Counted from the stretch's first letter, positions 25,631 through 34,788 are shown. The stretch: 64,000 nt of DNA from Akkermansia biwaensis (GCF_026072915.1 NZ_AP025943.1:2418001-2482000), one strand, 5' to 3'. Translations and numbers: made by a program. Notes: generated by a model from the letters alone, not told the origin.

Positions 25631-26446
25631 ATGAAGCAGTATTTGGAACTTTTGGACGACGTTTTAACCCATGGGGTGGGGCGGGAGGACCGGACCGGGA
25701 CGGGCACCATCGGCGTGTTCGGCAGGCAGAGCAGGTATGACCTGCGCGACGGTTTCCCGTGCCTGACCACCAAGAAGCTCCACCTGCGCTCCATCATTTA
25801 CGAACTGCTCTGGTTCCTGAAAGGGGAGACCAACATCAAATTTTTGAAAGACAACGGCGTCAGCATCTGGGACGAATGGGCCGATGAAAACGGCGAGCTT
25901 GGCCCCGTGTACGGCGCGCAGTGGCGCTGCTGGCCCGGCGAGGACGGACGTCCCATCGACCAGATTGCCAGGCTGATAGACGGCCTGAAAAACAACCCGT
26001 GGTCGCGCCGCCACATCGTCAGCGCCTGGAACGTGGCCCTGGTGGATGACATGGCCCTCCCGCCGTGCCATTCCCTCTTTCAGTTTTGCGTGATTCCCGC
26101 CCAGCCGGGAGAGGAAAGGCACGGCCTTTCCCTGCAGCTCTACCAGCGCAGCGCGGATCTCTTCCTGGGGGTGCCGTTCAACATTGCCTCCTATGCCCTG
26201 CTGCTGCTCATGACGGCGCAGGTGTGCGGCTATGAGGCCAGGGAATTCATTCATACCTTCGGGGACCTGCACCTGTACCTCAACCATCTGGACCAGGCGC
26301 GGGAGCAATTGTCCCGCACGCCGCGCCCGCTTCCGGTAATGAAACTCAATCCGGACGTCAGGACCATTGACGGATTCCATTACGAGGACTTCGAACTTAC
26401 CGGATACGATCCACTGCCGCACATCAAGGCTCCCATTTCCGTATAA
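25631..26446 (+). CDS. thyA: Thymidylate synthase
   Basis: 271 residues from the ATG at 25631 ([15 protein letters not shown]); longer frames run antisense into cls. The folate/dUMP enzyme signatures are all present: [25 protein letters not shown], the catalytic cysteine in [28 protein letters not shown] and the final HIKAPISV. It converts dUMP to dTMP using methylenetetrahydrofolate. It is followed after 27 bp by folA, which regenerates tetrahydrofolate, a common operon. Confidence 0.96.
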   Translation: MKQYLELLDDVLTHGVGREDRTGTGTIGVFGRQSRYDLRDGFPCLTTKKLHLRSIIYELLWFLKGETNIKFLKDNGVSIWDEWADENGELGPVYGAQWRCWPGEDGRPIDQIARLIDGLKNNPWSRRHIVSAWNVALVDDMALPPCHSLFQFCVIPAQPGEERHGLSLQLYQRSADLFLGVPFNIASYALLLLMTAQVCGYEAREFIHTFGDLHLYLNHLDQAREQLSRTPRPLPVMKLNPDVRTIDGFHYEDFELTGYDPLPHIKAPISV

Positions 26447-26473
26447 TTCCGCCCACCTCATTCCCTGACCATC

Positions 26474-26944
26474 ATGTCACAGCCCGTCACTTACACAGGA
26501 GTGGTCGCCATGGCGTCCGGCCGCGGCATCGGCTACCGGGGCGCGCTGCCCTGGCATTTGCCGGACGACCTGAAGACCTTCAAGCGCATCACCACGGGAC
26601 ATCCCGTCCTGATGGGCCGCAAAACCTATGAAAGCATCGGCAGGCCGCTCCCCGGGCGGCAGAACATCGTGCTGACCCGCGATCCGTCCTGGACGGCGGA
26701 AGGAGTGGACGTCATTCATTCCGTGGAGGAACTGAAGCGTCTTCCCCTGATGGACCCGGAAGTCATGGTCATCGGCGGTGCGGAAATCTTTTCCCTGATG
26801 ATGCCGCTCATGTCCCGCATGTGGGTTTCCCATATCAGTGGAGAATATCCGGCGGATACGTGGCTGCCGCCGTTTGAAGACCGTTTCCGGTCAGCAAATC
26901 TGCACGAACAATTTGAAGGGTTTGACCTGTTTTTGTACGAATAG
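26474..26944 (+). CDS. folA: Dihydrofolate reductase
   Basis: 156 residues of normal DHFR length. Motifs: GRGIGYRGALPWHLPDDLKTFKRIT (substrate Asp in the DD pair), VLMGRKTYESIGRPLPGR (NADPH loop) and VMVIGGAEIFSLM. It reduces dihydrofolate produced by ThyA. Cotranscribed with thyA. Its stop is immediately followed by the left inverted repeat of the putative invertible promoter at 26946, so an inversion boundary touches the end of this gene. Confidence 0.95.
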   Translation: MSQPVTYTGVVAMASGRGIGYRGALPWHLPDDLKTFKRITTGHPVLMGRKTYESIGRPLPGRQNIVLTRDPSWTAEGVDVIHSVEELKRLPLMDPEVMVIGGAEIFSLMMPLMSRMWVSHISGEYPADTWLPPFEDRFRSANLHEQFEGFDLFLYE

Positions 26945-26945
26945 G

Positions 26946-27123
26946 GGATTCCGAATCCGCTGGCAATGGAATTTATTGACAATAAATGTTTTATTTTTAT
27001 AAAACATTGATAATAATTAATATGCTCCAATTCTGATATTTTTTGAATATTCCTGTTTGTTCATGACCGTCTTGGAATTATAAAGACGGTTAATAACAGA
27101 TCAAAAGCGCGGATTCGGAATCC
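26946..27123. promoter_or_regulatory. Putative invertible promoter (inverton) upstream of a PEP-CTERM gene, predicted OFF
   Basis: GGATTCCGAATCCGC at 26946-26960 and its exact reverse complement GCGGATTCGGAATCC at 27109-27123 flank 148 AT-rich bases. Inside, touching the left repeat, is TTGCCA on the minus strand (26961-26966), a -35-like hexamer now pointing away from the gene. If the segment flipped, TTGCCA would sit 17 nt from TACATT (27126-27131), next to the PEP-CTERM start. In the present orientation no -35 stands at that spacing. Inversion itself is inferred. An internal palindrome ATTTATTGACAATAAAT and a hairpin ACCGTCTT/AAGACGGT (27066-27090) also lie within. Confidence 0.65.
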
Positions 27124-27139
27124 GTTACATTATCCGCGT

Positions 27140-27961
27140 ATGAAAACTGTTCTGTCCCTGCTGGTTGTTTTGTGCAGTACGGCGTCCTTTTCCCTGGGAG
27201 CCTCCCTGTATTATTCCGGTTCCAATGACGGCTGGTGGGAAACGGCCGGCAATTGGAAAACGGATTCTCCGGACGGTCCCGCGGCCGCATCAAAACCCGC
27301 TACGGGAGATACCGTGTACATCGGCGCCGGAGGAAACATCAATGTCAAGATAGGGAGCAACGGAGGGAGCAATACGTTCTACGGCATGAATATCAATATC
27401 GCAGAGGGGAGCACCCTGACGGTGACGACCAACGATGCGAAATTCTGGGGTTCCACCTTCACCATCGGCTCCGCGGACGGCCTGATTTTCACAAACAACG
27501 TATGGGGGGATTATAAAAACGGCGCTCCTGCGGTAGGCCGCCAGCCCCTTACGTTCCATCTGGGCCTGGAAGGTTCCGTGGCGTACCAGGCCAATTTCAA
27601 CAGTTCGTCAAGCGCCCACTTCAATTTGAACGGTTTCCTGGACATTCTGGAAGGAGGGGAATTCTCCATCCAGCGCAGGGATTTGATGAGCTTCGGGGCC
27701 AATGGAGATGCCCTGTCATTTAATTTTTCCAATTTCCAGGTGAACTTTGAAGCCGGAGAAGTTTCCACCCTCTATGACCAGTCTGCGGAACTGACCGCCA
27801 CCAGGGAGGACCTGGGCAAGTACAAGCTGGTTTATGACGCCGACGGCAAGAAGCTGTATGTGGAATACGTGACGGGCTCCCGGGCCGTTCCGGAACCTTC
27901 CGTTTCCCTTCTGGGCCTCCTGTGCGTGGGGGGATTGCTGATAAGGCGCCGCCGTCAATAA
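27140..27961 (+). CDS. PEP-CTERM sorting-domain surface protein
   Basis: 273 residues with a signal peptide (MKTVLSLLVVLCSTASFSLGAS). The middle is a beta-rich, low-Cys region beginning YYSGSNDGWWETAGNWKTDSP, reminiscent of autotransporter-type beta-strand repeats. The C-terminus is the canonical exosortase tripartite signal: VPEPS, a hydrophobic span VSLLGLLCVGGLLI, and RRRRQ. The protein should be exported, cleaved and anchored or released at the outer surface. The ATG lies only about 9 nt after the predicted -10, so the mRNA may be nearly leaderless. The invertible-promoter candidate directly upstream suggests on/off expression. Function beyond surface location is unknown. Confidence 0.83.
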   Translation: MKTVLSLLVVLCSTASFSLGASLYYSGSNDGWWETAGNWKTDSPDGPAAASKPATGDTVYIGAGGNINVKIGSNGGSNTFYGMNINIAEGSTLTVTTNDAKFWGSTFTIGSADGLIFTNNVWGDYKNGAPAVGRQPLTFHLGLEGSVAYQANFNSSSSAHFNLNGFLDILEGGEFSIQRRDLMSFGANGDALSFNFSNFQVNFEAGEVSTLYDQSAELTATREDLGKYKLVYDADGKKLYVEYVTGSRAVPEPSVSLLGLLCVGGLLIRRRRQ

Positions 27962-28064
27962 CTCGGAAGCCATTCGGACAATCCGTTCAGGATGAATGTG
28001 CTTAAACGAGGGAAGGGCCATTTATCTGTCCGTGGAGCGGGCTTGGCGAGTCCAGGAAAATAAA

Positions 28065-28088
28065 AAAGGCGGGAAATCTCCCGCCTTT
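28065..28088 (-). terminator. Intrinsic terminator after the second PEP-CTERM gene
   Basis: A 10-bp perfect stem, AAAGGCGGGA / TCCCGCCTTT, with a 4-nt loop and a T6 run on the minus strand. It lies 28 nt beyond the minus-strand stop at 28117. Confidence 0.9.
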
Positions 28089-28116
28089 GAATTGATCTGA
28101 TCAAACGAATTGTCCG

Positions 28117-28947
28117 TCAAGACCGTCTGCGGCGCATCAGAAGCGTGCCGAGGCCAATCAGTCCCAGGGCGGCGGTTGCGGGTTCAGGGACGGCCATGGC
28201 TACCAGTTGAACGTTTCCGTCATTGTATTGCAGGCCGAATTCGCCTTCCTTGAGGTTGCTGGCATCCTGGGCATAGGTAAGTGTGTTGCCGTCGGAATCC
28301 GTTACTTGTAATTGGGAGCCGTCAAAGTTGGCAATGGAACCGTCTCCGAAGCCGATATGGAGCATGTCAATGGAGGAAGTCAATCCGGACAGGGTATAAC
28401 TGCCCTTCAGGATGGTTGTTTTATCCCCAAGCCATGCCGTCCCGATAGTAACCAGGCTGTTCCCCGTCATTTGTCCGAAGTCGAAAACCGTTCCGTCCGC
28501 AACGCCCATGTCAAAATTGAAATTCACTTGAGTGTTGGTTCCGAGATGCATGGAAAATGCTCCGTAATCTCCCCATTCGGTGGCATTAAGGGTGACATAG
28601 TCTCCCAAATAGATACCTGATACACAACTTTTCAGATCGCTTCCGGCTGTAACGGTAATAGCTGTCTGGTTGCTGGTGAACGTCTGTTTTCCGCCTTCCA
28701 CGGAAAAATCATACCCAATAAAGCCGGGGTCCTGGTTGATGGGCTTGTAACCGTCTCCTGATTGAAGGCTGCTCTGGGATGAATTTTTAAGGACACCCCA
28801 GTTGTTTTCTGACCAATTTCCATTGTCGCCCCCATTCCAGACGTAAACCCAGTAACCGTTGTAATTGAAGTCGGGCTGTAATACGGTAGCCGCCTGAGAG
28901 GCGGAAACGGCCATTATTGCCATGAATAGCGATAAAGTCTTCTTCAT
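28117..28947 (-). CDS. PEP-CTERM sorting-domain surface protein
   Basis: 276 residues: signal peptide MKKTLSLFMAIMAVSASQAA, a beta-rich ectodomain with the same GxW..NW opening as the neighbour at 27140 (WNGGDNGNWSENNWG), then VPEPATAALGLIGLGTLLMRRRRS as the exosortase recognition tail. The two genes converge and look like diverged paralogues. An AAGAAAG purine stretch lies ahead of the ATG. Its upstream region contains its own pair of inverted repeats, so expression is probably switched independently of the neighbour. Confidence 0.83.
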   Translation of the reverse strand: MKKTLSLFMAIMAVSASQAATVLQPDFNYNGYWVYVWNGGDNGNWSENNWGVLKNSSQSSLQSGDGYKPINQDPGFIGYDFSVEGGKQTFTSNQTAITVTAGSDLKSCVSGIYLGDYVTLNATEWGDYGAFSMHLGTNTQVNFNFDMGVADGTVFDFGQMTGNSLVTIGTAWLGDKTTILKGSYTLSGLTSSIDMLHIGFGDGSIANFDGSQLQVTDSDGNTLTYAQDASNLKEGEFGLQYNDGNVQLVAMAVPEPATAALGLIGLGTLLMRRRRS

Positions 28948-28983
28948 AAAAATGGTTTCTTTCTTGAACGAAAATAAATGTGT

Positions 28984-29153
28984 CGGATTTCATATCCGGC
29001 AATGATTTCATTTTGTTGTTACTTATTTTTTTTCAGTGATTAAGAAAAATTACAGATTATGTAAAAACACTGAAATACAAGCGAATTTCTTGTTTAAATT
29101 TTCAAAAACCACTATTTATCAAACATATCTATTGACAACGGATATGAAATCCG
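28984..29153. promoter_or_regulatory. Putative invertible promoter upstream of the second PEP-CTERM gene, predicted OFF
   Basis: CGGATTTCATATCCG at 28984-28998 and its exact reverse complement CGGATATGAAATCCG at 29139-29153 enclose 140 very AT-rich bases. A consensus -35, TTGACA, at 29132-29137 abuts the right repeat and points away from the gene toward TATTTG. Inverting the segment would bring it, repeat included in the spacer, to the left side, aimed at ACACATT upstream of the minus-strand start at 28947. A weaker TTGCC-like element now faces the gene, so the OFF call is tentative. Confidence 0.65.
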
Positions 29154-29742
29154 TATTTGTTTTTAACTTCAAAGGAATTTATCGTTCGGAATAGACTTTT
29201 CCGACGGTGTTAACGGAATGAAAGGAATCACTCAGTTTTTCCGATGGAATGCATTAATAGGCTAAAGCAGCCTGTGGCGGCTGGATAATTTTCAGGTCCG
29301 TGAGGAAAGGTTGTTTTTACGGAAAGATTTAATCCTGTTGCTCTACAGCATCATTTGCAGTAAGGGCTAGATACTTTTCTTTCCCCTGACGGAATCCGGA
29401 CTCAGAATTTTTAGGGCGGAAGAACCTCTGTCGGTTTTTGCTGGAAGAGATAGGAGAATGCCGCAGCGGAAAGTTCTTTAGTCAGGAATGACTAATACTG
29501 AATACAGTTGAATCCGTCTCGCGCGGAACCTTGAACGGAACCCGTGGGCAGGGGATTAAAATGTGGGATTGAGGTGCAAAAGGTGCGGTGGGCATGACCA
29601 GTTCCACAGGAAGCCGGCAGGGAAGGGAAATAGTGCGCTTCCGTTTATTCACTTTTCCGGACGGGAAGACGAGGGGCTTCCGGGAAAAGCCCCTTCCTTC
29701 ATGGATGTTTCCATTTTCGGACTGTTCCTGAGTGGCGGGGCT
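29154..29742. other. Long intergenic region with a hairpin
   Basis: About 590 bases with no gene I can support; plus-strand open frames at its right end are antisense to the minus-strand gene at 29743. The predicted OFF-state promoter of the neighbouring inverton fires into this region. A hairpin AGGGGCTT/AAGCCCCT at 29672-29694 lies just beyond the stop of the 29743 gene and may terminate it. Confidence 0.45.
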
Positions 29743-30177
29743 TTATTTAAAGTCGTCCTTGTCCGGAGAGAAGGGCTGCACGACCCAGTCGAATTCCAGT
29801 TCCCTGTCGCCTCCTCCCACGGAGACGTATTTCGGTCTGATCGAAGTCCCCACGTTCTCTCCTTCTTCTTGGGAGGAAGGTTTTTCCCAGATAAAGGAGA
29901 TTTCTTTTACCCTCCTTTCACCGGATTCGAGGAAGATCGTGTGGGTTCGGACGACCGGCATGTACCAGGAAGCGGTATCCGGATAGGAACAGGCGGTTTC
30001 CCAGGCAGCTTTATTTTCTTTTCCCTTTTTTTCCGCCTTCCAGGTGACGCTCAGGGAAGTTTTCCCCTGGCGGCCGTCTTCTGCGCGTCTAGTGTACTGA
30101 AGGGAGAGTGAATCCTGTGTAACGATAACAGGATTAATCAGGAAGACTCCGATGGCGATGGGAATGGCAGCGATCAT
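29743..30177 (-). CDS. Small exported protein of unknown function
   Basis: 144 residues from the ATG at 30177. The N-terminus MIAAIPIAIGVFLINPVIV is a hydrophobic signal or membrane anchor, followed by a hydrophilic, beta-like region (YMPVVRTHTIFLESGERRV, ELEFDWVVQPFSPDKDDFK). No family is recognised. It follows the fucose operon on the same strand but lies beyond the operon terminator, so it is probably transcribed separately. The competing plus-strand frame over the same bases has Cys/Gly/Phe-rich shadow composition. Confidence 0.55.
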   Translation of the reverse strand: MIAAIPIAIGVFLINPVIVTQDSLSLQYTRRAEDGRQGKTSLSVTWKAEKKGKENKAAWETACSYPDTASWYMPVVRTHTIFLESGERRVKEISFIWEKPSSQEEGENVGTSIRPKYVSVGGGDRELEFDWVVQPFSPDKDDFK

Positions 30178-30205
30178 ATTTTCATGCAGGGGGGGTGGAA
30201 AAAAC

Positions 30206-30230
30206 GGAGCGGCAGGATTTCCGCCGCCCC
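30206..30230 (-). terminator. Intrinsic terminator of the fucose operon
   Basis: Minus-strand stem GGGGCGGC / GCCGCTCC (8 bp, one G-U pair) with a 9-nt loop, followed by CG and a T6 run. It lies 15 nt after the fucA stop. Confidence 0.8.
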
Positions 30231-30244
30231 GCTGAAAGAGTTTT

Positions 30245-31060
30245 TTATTTGCCGGATTTGCCCAGCTTGTACCCGGCGTAGGTTTCCGTATTGTACAGGG
30301 GCTGTCCTTCCGGAACGGCGTAGCCGATGGCCTTGCGGATGGCGAGGAAGTCCGCCACGCCTTCCGGTCCCACCTGGTTCAGGGGGGCCTTGTGCAGCCC
30401 GGCCAGAAGGACCATGCGGCAGTAGGCGTCCGCGTTTTCCATGAACCATTCCGCTTCCTCCACGTGGCGGCCTCCGGCGATGACGCCGTGGTTTTCCATG
30501 AATACGACGGTGGATTGCCTGGATACCTCCGCAACGGCCTGGGCCGTTTCCGGGGAGCCGGGCGTTCCGTAGGGGGCCAGCGGGATGTGCCCCAGGAAAA
30601 TGTCCGCTTCCGGATTGATGCCGGAGGGCGGAACCTGGCCGGCGAACAGGAAGGCGTTGCAGTGCGGGGGATGGGCGTGGATGCAGGAGTTGACGCCCAC
30701 GGATTTCATCATGGCGATGTGCGTCTTCACCTCGCTGGTGGAGGGGCGGATGCCCGCTTTCTGGCGGCCTTCCATGTCCACCAGGCAGATGTCCTCCACC
30801 TTCATGAACCCCTTGGAGCACAGGGTGGGGGAGCACAGTACGAGGTTCTGCGCCACCCGCACGGAGATGTTGCCGCCGTTTCCGTCCACATATTCGCGGT
30901 TCCACAGGCGGCGGCCCATGTCGCACATGCGTTCCTTGATCACCAGGATTTCAGGGGAATTGAAAAACGCGTCCACTTCCTCCTTCGTGACGAGATTGTA
31001 CTTTTCCCACGGGAACACCTTGTCCGGGAGGGGTGGGGAGATTGACCAGTCTTCTGACAT
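30245..31060 (-). CDS. fucA: Class II sugar-phosphate aldolase (L-fuculose-1-phosphate aldolase)
   Basis: 271 residues of the class II aldolase/adducin family. NGGNISVRV near residue 60 binds phosphate, SEVKTHIAMMK is conserved, and the zinc site is formed by HAHPPHCNAF and a later VFMENHGVIAGG. It cleaves fuculose-1-phosphate to dihydroxyacetone phosphate and lactaldehyde. Rhamnulose-1-phosphate aldolases are similar, but the adjacent fucose isomerase and fucose permease decide for fucose. It begins 12 nt after fucK and is the last gene of the operon. Confidence 0.88.
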   Translation of the reverse strand: MSEDWSISPPLPDKVFPWEKYNLVTKEEVDAFFNSPEILVIKERMCDMGRRLWNREYVDGNGGNISVRVAQNLVLCSPTLCSKGFMKVEDICLVDMEGRQKAGIRPSTSEVKTHIAMMKSVGVNSCIHAHPPHCNAFLFAGQVPPSGINPEADIFLGHIPLAPYGTPGSPETAQAVAEVSRQSTVVFMENHGVIAGGRHVEEAEWFMENADAYCRMVLLAGLHKAPLNQVGPEGVADFLAIRKAIGYAVPEGQPLYNTETYAGYKLGKSGK

Positions 31061-31072
31061 ATTAGTTGCGTG

Positions 31073-32497
31073 TTAATGGTTGAGCTTTTCGTAGGCGGCC
31101 TTCTGGGGGCCAGGCAGGAATGTCCGGTACGTGATGCCGAAGGCGTCCCTGGCCTGCTCGGGCGTAGAGTACACTCCGGCTCCGGCAAAGGCAAACATGG
31201 ATGCGCCCAGAACGGTGCTTTCCGAGACTTCCGAGACTTTCACCGGAATCTGGAGAATGTCCGCGCGCATCTGCGTCCAGATCATGTTTCTGGCTCCCCC
31301 GCCTACCAGGATGAGGAAGCCGCTCTTGAAGCCGCCGACGGATTCCAGACGGGCCAGGCGGGATTTCAGGCGCCAGGTGAGGGCCTCCATGGCGGCGCGG
31401 TAGATGTGGGCGCGCGTCCTGCCCAGCACTAGGCCGTTGATGGAACCCTTGCCTTCTCCGGATGCCAGAAAGTCCGGCACCATGGTGACTCCGTCGCAGC
31501 CGGGGGGAATCACTTCCGCTTCTGCGTCCATGACGTCGTACGTTTCTCCCCGGAAGCAGGCGGATTTCACCCATTCAATGATGCCGGAGCCGAGCCATTG
31601 CAGGCCGGGGTTAAGCAGACCGGGTTCCGCGTCGAACTCCGCCGTGGCTCCGTCCGCGTAATCCTCCGGAGCCAGGTGCGCCTGGGTGGAGCGCACCATC
31701 AGGATTTCCCATGTTCCGGAGGAAAGAACGGGCTGGTCCCTGTCCGCTCCGGAACCGAAGATGGCGAACTGGGTGTCATGCCCCGCAGAGATGACGGGAA
31801 CGCCGGCTAGGGCGGGAAGTCCCATGCCAGCAGCCGCTTCCGGCGTGACAAGGCCGATGGTTTCCCCCGCGTCAACCATGGGCGGGAAAAGGTCGCGGCG
31901 CAGGCCGAGGCGGTTCAGGATAAGCGGGGAAAAGTCGCCCGTTTCCATATCCGTAAGCTGGGAAGTTCCGGCCATCGTGCGGTCCGTGGCCATGATTCCG
32001 GTGAGCTTGCAGGCCAGAATGTTGGAGATGAAGAGCCACGCATGGGCCTTTTCCAGCAGGTCCGGGCGATTTTCCTTGAGCCAGACGAGCTTGTAAATGG
32101 TGTTGAAGGCAAAGGCGCCCACGCCGGAAATCCGGTTGAGTTCTTCCTGGGAAATGTATTTGCCGATGTGCTTCATCACCTCCGCCGTGCGGGGGCATTT
32201 CCAGGAAATGACGGGATAAAGGAGGTTGCTTTCCGCATCCGTCAGCGCACCGTCCACGCCGAAGGTGGTGATTGTCACCACCTTCACCTGTTCGGCAGGC
32301 AGGCCCTGGAGCGCCTGGACGGCGCATTCGGAAAGCTGGTTGAAAATCCGGTCGGCGTCCCATACGTGGAACTCCGGATTTTCCTCTCCCGGCAGCGTGG
32401 CGTTGGGCTGCGAGGCCTTCCCCGCAATGACGCCTTTTTCATCCACAACCATCGCGCGCACGTTCGTCGCGCCGCAGTCCAAACAGAGGGAATACAT
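31073..32497 (-). CDS. fucK: FGGY-family L-fuculokinase (rhamnulokinase-like)
   Basis: 474 residues. The FGGY kinase phosphate-1 motif is at the N-terminus (LCLDCGATNVRAMVVDEKG); sugar-site DGALTDAESNLLYP and the second-domain GHDTQFAIFGSG and LVGGGARNMIWTQM (adenosine motif) are clear. It phosphorylates L-fuculose with ATP. Sequence alone would allow rhamnulose; operon context with fucI and fucP supports fuculose. Confidence 0.87.
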   Translation of the reverse strand: MYSLCLDCGATNVRAMVVDEKGVIAGKASQPNATLPGEENPEFHVWDADRIFNQLSECAVQALQGLPAEQVKVVTITTFGVDGALTDAESNLLYPVISWKCPRTAEVMKHIGKYISQEELNRISGVGAFAFNTIYKLVWLKENRPDLLEKAHAWLFISNILACKLTGIMATDRTMAGTSQLTDMETGDFSPLILNRLGLRRDLFPPMVDAGETIGLVTPEAAAGMGLPALAGVPVISAGHDTQFAIFGSGADRDQPVLSSGTWEILMVRSTQAHLAPEDYADGATAEFDAEPGLLNPGLQWLGSGIIEWVKSACFRGETYDVMDAEAEVIPPGCDGVTMVPDFLASGEGKGSINGLVLGRTRAHIYRAAMEALTWRLKSRLARLESVGGFKSGFLILVGGGARNMIWTQMRADILQIPVKVSEVSESTVLGASMFAFAGAGVYSTPEQARDAFGITYRTFLPGPQKAAYEKLNH

Positions 32498-32539
32498 GAA
32501 TAGGAAATATTAAAGATTAAATACTAAAAAGAAAAAGAC

Positions 32540-32896
32540 TCATACAGATTGTTTGGAAAGTGTCTTCGTGGTGGCTGTCAGCAGTCGCATTAATTCCAGG
32601 CAGTCCTGTTTCATGCTTTCAAACTGCTGGTCTGTCAGGCAGGACGTCGCATGCAGAAGCCGCAGCCAATACCATGTTTCAGAACATTCCTTTAATGAGA
32701 TATGTACTTTGGAGAAAAAGTCTTTTTTGCTCACGGCGAATGACGCTTCCGCAAGATTGGCCCCTATGCTTGTTCCGGAGCGCAGTATCTGCCGGATCAA
32801 TTCCTGCTCACACCGCTGCTTGCGGAAATGGCGGCACAGAGAAACGATGCGAATGGAAAAAGCAAAACTCTTTTCGTGAGCAATACTTTCATTCAT
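32540..32896 (-). CDS. Four-helix-bundle protein (S23/IVS type)
   Basis: 118 residues, all helical: FAFSIRIVSLCRHF, then the family core LIRQILRSGTSIGANLAEA and later KVHISLKECSETWYWLRLL. This matches the small four-helix-bundle proteins also found inside 23S rRNA intervening sequences. They form oligomers, and their role is not settled. It sits between fucI (88 bp) and fucK (42 bp) on the same strand, within the fucose operon, where it has no evident metabolic purpose and looks like an insertion. Confidence 0.85.
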   Translation of the reverse strand: MNESIAHEKSFAFSIRIVSLCRHFRKQRCEQELIRQILRSGTSIGANLAEASFAVSKKDFFSKVHISLKECSETWYWLRLLHATSCLTDQQFESMKQDCLELMRLLTATTKTLSKQSV

Positions 32897-32940
32897 TCTT
32901 TAGTCATTCGTATTTGGTATTTCATATTAATCCTGCACAT

Positions 32941-32970
32941 CACCGGGAGGAGGAGACCTCCCTCCCGGTG
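32941..32970. other. Hairpin between fucI and the four-helix-bundle gene
   Basis: CACCGGGAGG and CCTCCCGGTG form a perfect 10-bp stem immediately after the fucI stop. On the operon strand the T run precedes rather than follows the stem, so this is not a standard terminator. It may protect the 3' end of the fucP-fucI message and lower expression of downstream genes. Confidence 0.55.
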
Positions 32971-32984
32971 AAAAAGTGCCAGGA

Positions 32985-34763
32985 TTAGTATTTCCCATAC
33001 AGCGGCCCGTAGTTGGCGCAGGCGCGGAAGTCGGCGCTTTCCGGTTCTGCGGTGCCGTGGAGGCCCCAGGCGGACGGGCGGTAAACTTGGTCGTCCGGAA
33101 TGTTGTGGGCATACACGGGAATGCGCAGCATGGAAGCCAGCGTCAGGATGTCCGCGCCAATGTGGCCGTACGTGAAGGCTCCGTGGTTGGCGCCCATGTT
33201 GGCCATGACGCTGTACACGTCCGTGAAGGCGCCCTTGCCGGTAAGGCGTGGGGCGAACCAGGTGGTGGGCCAGCCCGGATCGGTCCGTTCGTCCAGCGTC
33301 TTGTGTACCTTGTCGGGCAGGTCCACGGACCAGCCTTCCGCCACGATCAGCACGGGACCCAGGCCCTTGACGATGTTCAGGCGCATCATCGTGACGGGGG
33401 CTCCGCCCTTGGTGACGTAATGGACGGAGTAGCCGCCGCCGCGGAAATATTCCCGGTTGGCCGGGCACCAGGTGGCCTGGCTCATCATCTTGTCCGCGTC
33501 CTCCTGGGTGACGTCCCAGTGCTTCTTCATGACGGGGTTGCCGTCCTTGTCCGTGCAGGCCATACAGCCGTCCAGCGCGGCGGAGCCGGAGTTGATGAGG
33601 TGGATGATGCCGTCCTTGGCCTTGCCTTCCAGCTTGTAGCCGGTGACGCGCTTCACGGCTTCCGGGCTCCAGTAGGTGCGCACGTCCGCAAAGACGTTCG
33701 CCTGGCCGGTGAGCAGGTAGCCGAACAGGAGGCACGCTCCGTTCAGGGAGTCGTTTTCCGTGGCGAAGGGCATCGGCGCGCGGGGGCCGTTCCAGTCAAA
33801 GGTGGAGTTGAGCAGGGTTTCCGCGATGTCCCCGTTGGGGTAAAAGTCCGTCCAGTGGCGCTGGCCCTGGAAGCCGCCCGCAATGGCCTGGTAGCCCAGG
33901 GACTCTTCTTCCCGGTCAATCTTCTTGAGCTTGGGATTGCCCTGCATCATGTCGCGGAAGATCATGGCCATCAGCACGCTTTCCTTGAAGGTTTTGCGGC
34001 GGCCGTTCTCGTCCAGCTTCAGGTCCGGGCGGTTCTTGTCCTCGGCGAATTTGAAGACGGAGTCCGCCCACTTCATGGCGATGTCGAATTCCTCCTGGTC
34101 GTAAATCTTCTGGTCCATGCGGCGGCGCACTTCCGTCATGTCCACGGCCTGTACGCGGATGCCCAGGTAGTTTTCCCAGAAGGACTGGTCCACGATGGAG
34201 CCGGCGATGCCCATGGAACAGCCGCCGATGGAAAGGTAGCCCTTGCCGCGGAGTGTCGCCACGACAAGCCCGGCGCGGGCGAAGCGGAGGATTTTTTCCG
34301 CCACGTCATCCGGGATGGAGGTGTCTCCCGCATCCTGCACGTCCTTGCCGTAAATGGAAAAGGCGGGGAAGCCCTTCTGGTTCAGGCCCGCCAGGGCGGC
34401 GGCCAGGTACACGGCGCCGGGGCGCTCCGTTCCGTTGAAGCCCCAGATAGCCTTGGGCGTAAACGGGTCCATGTCGAAAGTTTCACTGCCATAGCACCAG
34501 CAGGGCGTCACGGCCAGGGAGACCCCTACGTTGTTGGCCTTGAACTTGTCCGCACAGGCGGCGGCTTCCGCGGGGCCGCCGATGCAGGTATCCGCGATCA
34601 CGCATTTGACGGGTTCGCCGGAGGCGTGGCGGACATTGGCTTCAATAAGGGCGGCGGCGGCCTTGGCCATGTTCATGGTCTGGTCTTCCAGCGATTCGCG
34701 GACGCCGAGGCGGCGGCCGTCGATCGTGGGACGGATTCCTATGGTGGGGAGTATTGTTTTCAT
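32985..34763 (-). CDS. fucI: L-fucose isomerase
   Basis: 592 residues, the usual length for FucI. It begins with the family start [19 protein letters not shown] and contains [16 protein letters not shown] and GNGD-like metal-site segments; [19 protein letters not shown] near the C-terminus is conserved. It isomerises L-fucose to L-fuculose in the cytoplasm using a divalent metal. It starts 25 nt after fucP. Confidence 0.95.
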   Translation of the reverse strand: MKTILPTIGIRPTIDGRRLGVRESLEDQTMNMAKAAAALIEANVRHASGEPVKCVIADTCIGGPAEAAACADKFKANNVGVSLAVTPCWCYGSETFDMDPFTPKAIWGFNGTERPGAVYLAAALAGLNQKGFPAFSIYGKDVQDAGDTSIPDDVAEKILRFARAGLVVATLRGKGYLSIGGCSMGIAGSIVDQSFWENYLGIRVQAVDMTEVRRRMDQKIYDQEEFDIAMKWADSVFKFAEDKNRPDLKLDENGRRKTFKESVLMAMIFRDMMQGNPKLKKIDREEESLGYQAIAGGFQGQRHWTDFYPNGDIAETLLNSTFDWNGPRAPMPFATENDSLNGACLLFGYLLTGQANVFADVRTYWSPEAVKRVTGYKLEGKAKDGIIHLINSGSAALDGCMACTDKDGNPVMKKHWDVTQEDADKMMSQATWCPANREYFRGGGYSVHYVTKGGAPVTMMRLNIVKGLGPVLIVAEGWSVDLPDKVHKTLDERTDPGWPTTWFAPRLTGKGAFTDVYSVMANMGANHGAFTYGHIGADILTLASMLRIPVYAHNIPDDQVYRPSAWGLHGTAEPESADFRACANYGPLYGKY

Positions 34764-34788
34764 ATCTTGCGTAGGTGATGTGAAGGGA

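Noticed and set aside
24031-25797. Longer cardiolipin synthase start overlapping thyA
   Set aside because: The extra 100 or so N-terminal residues are antisense to thyA and lack membrane-span character. The ATG at 25488 starts the normal Cls N-terminus.
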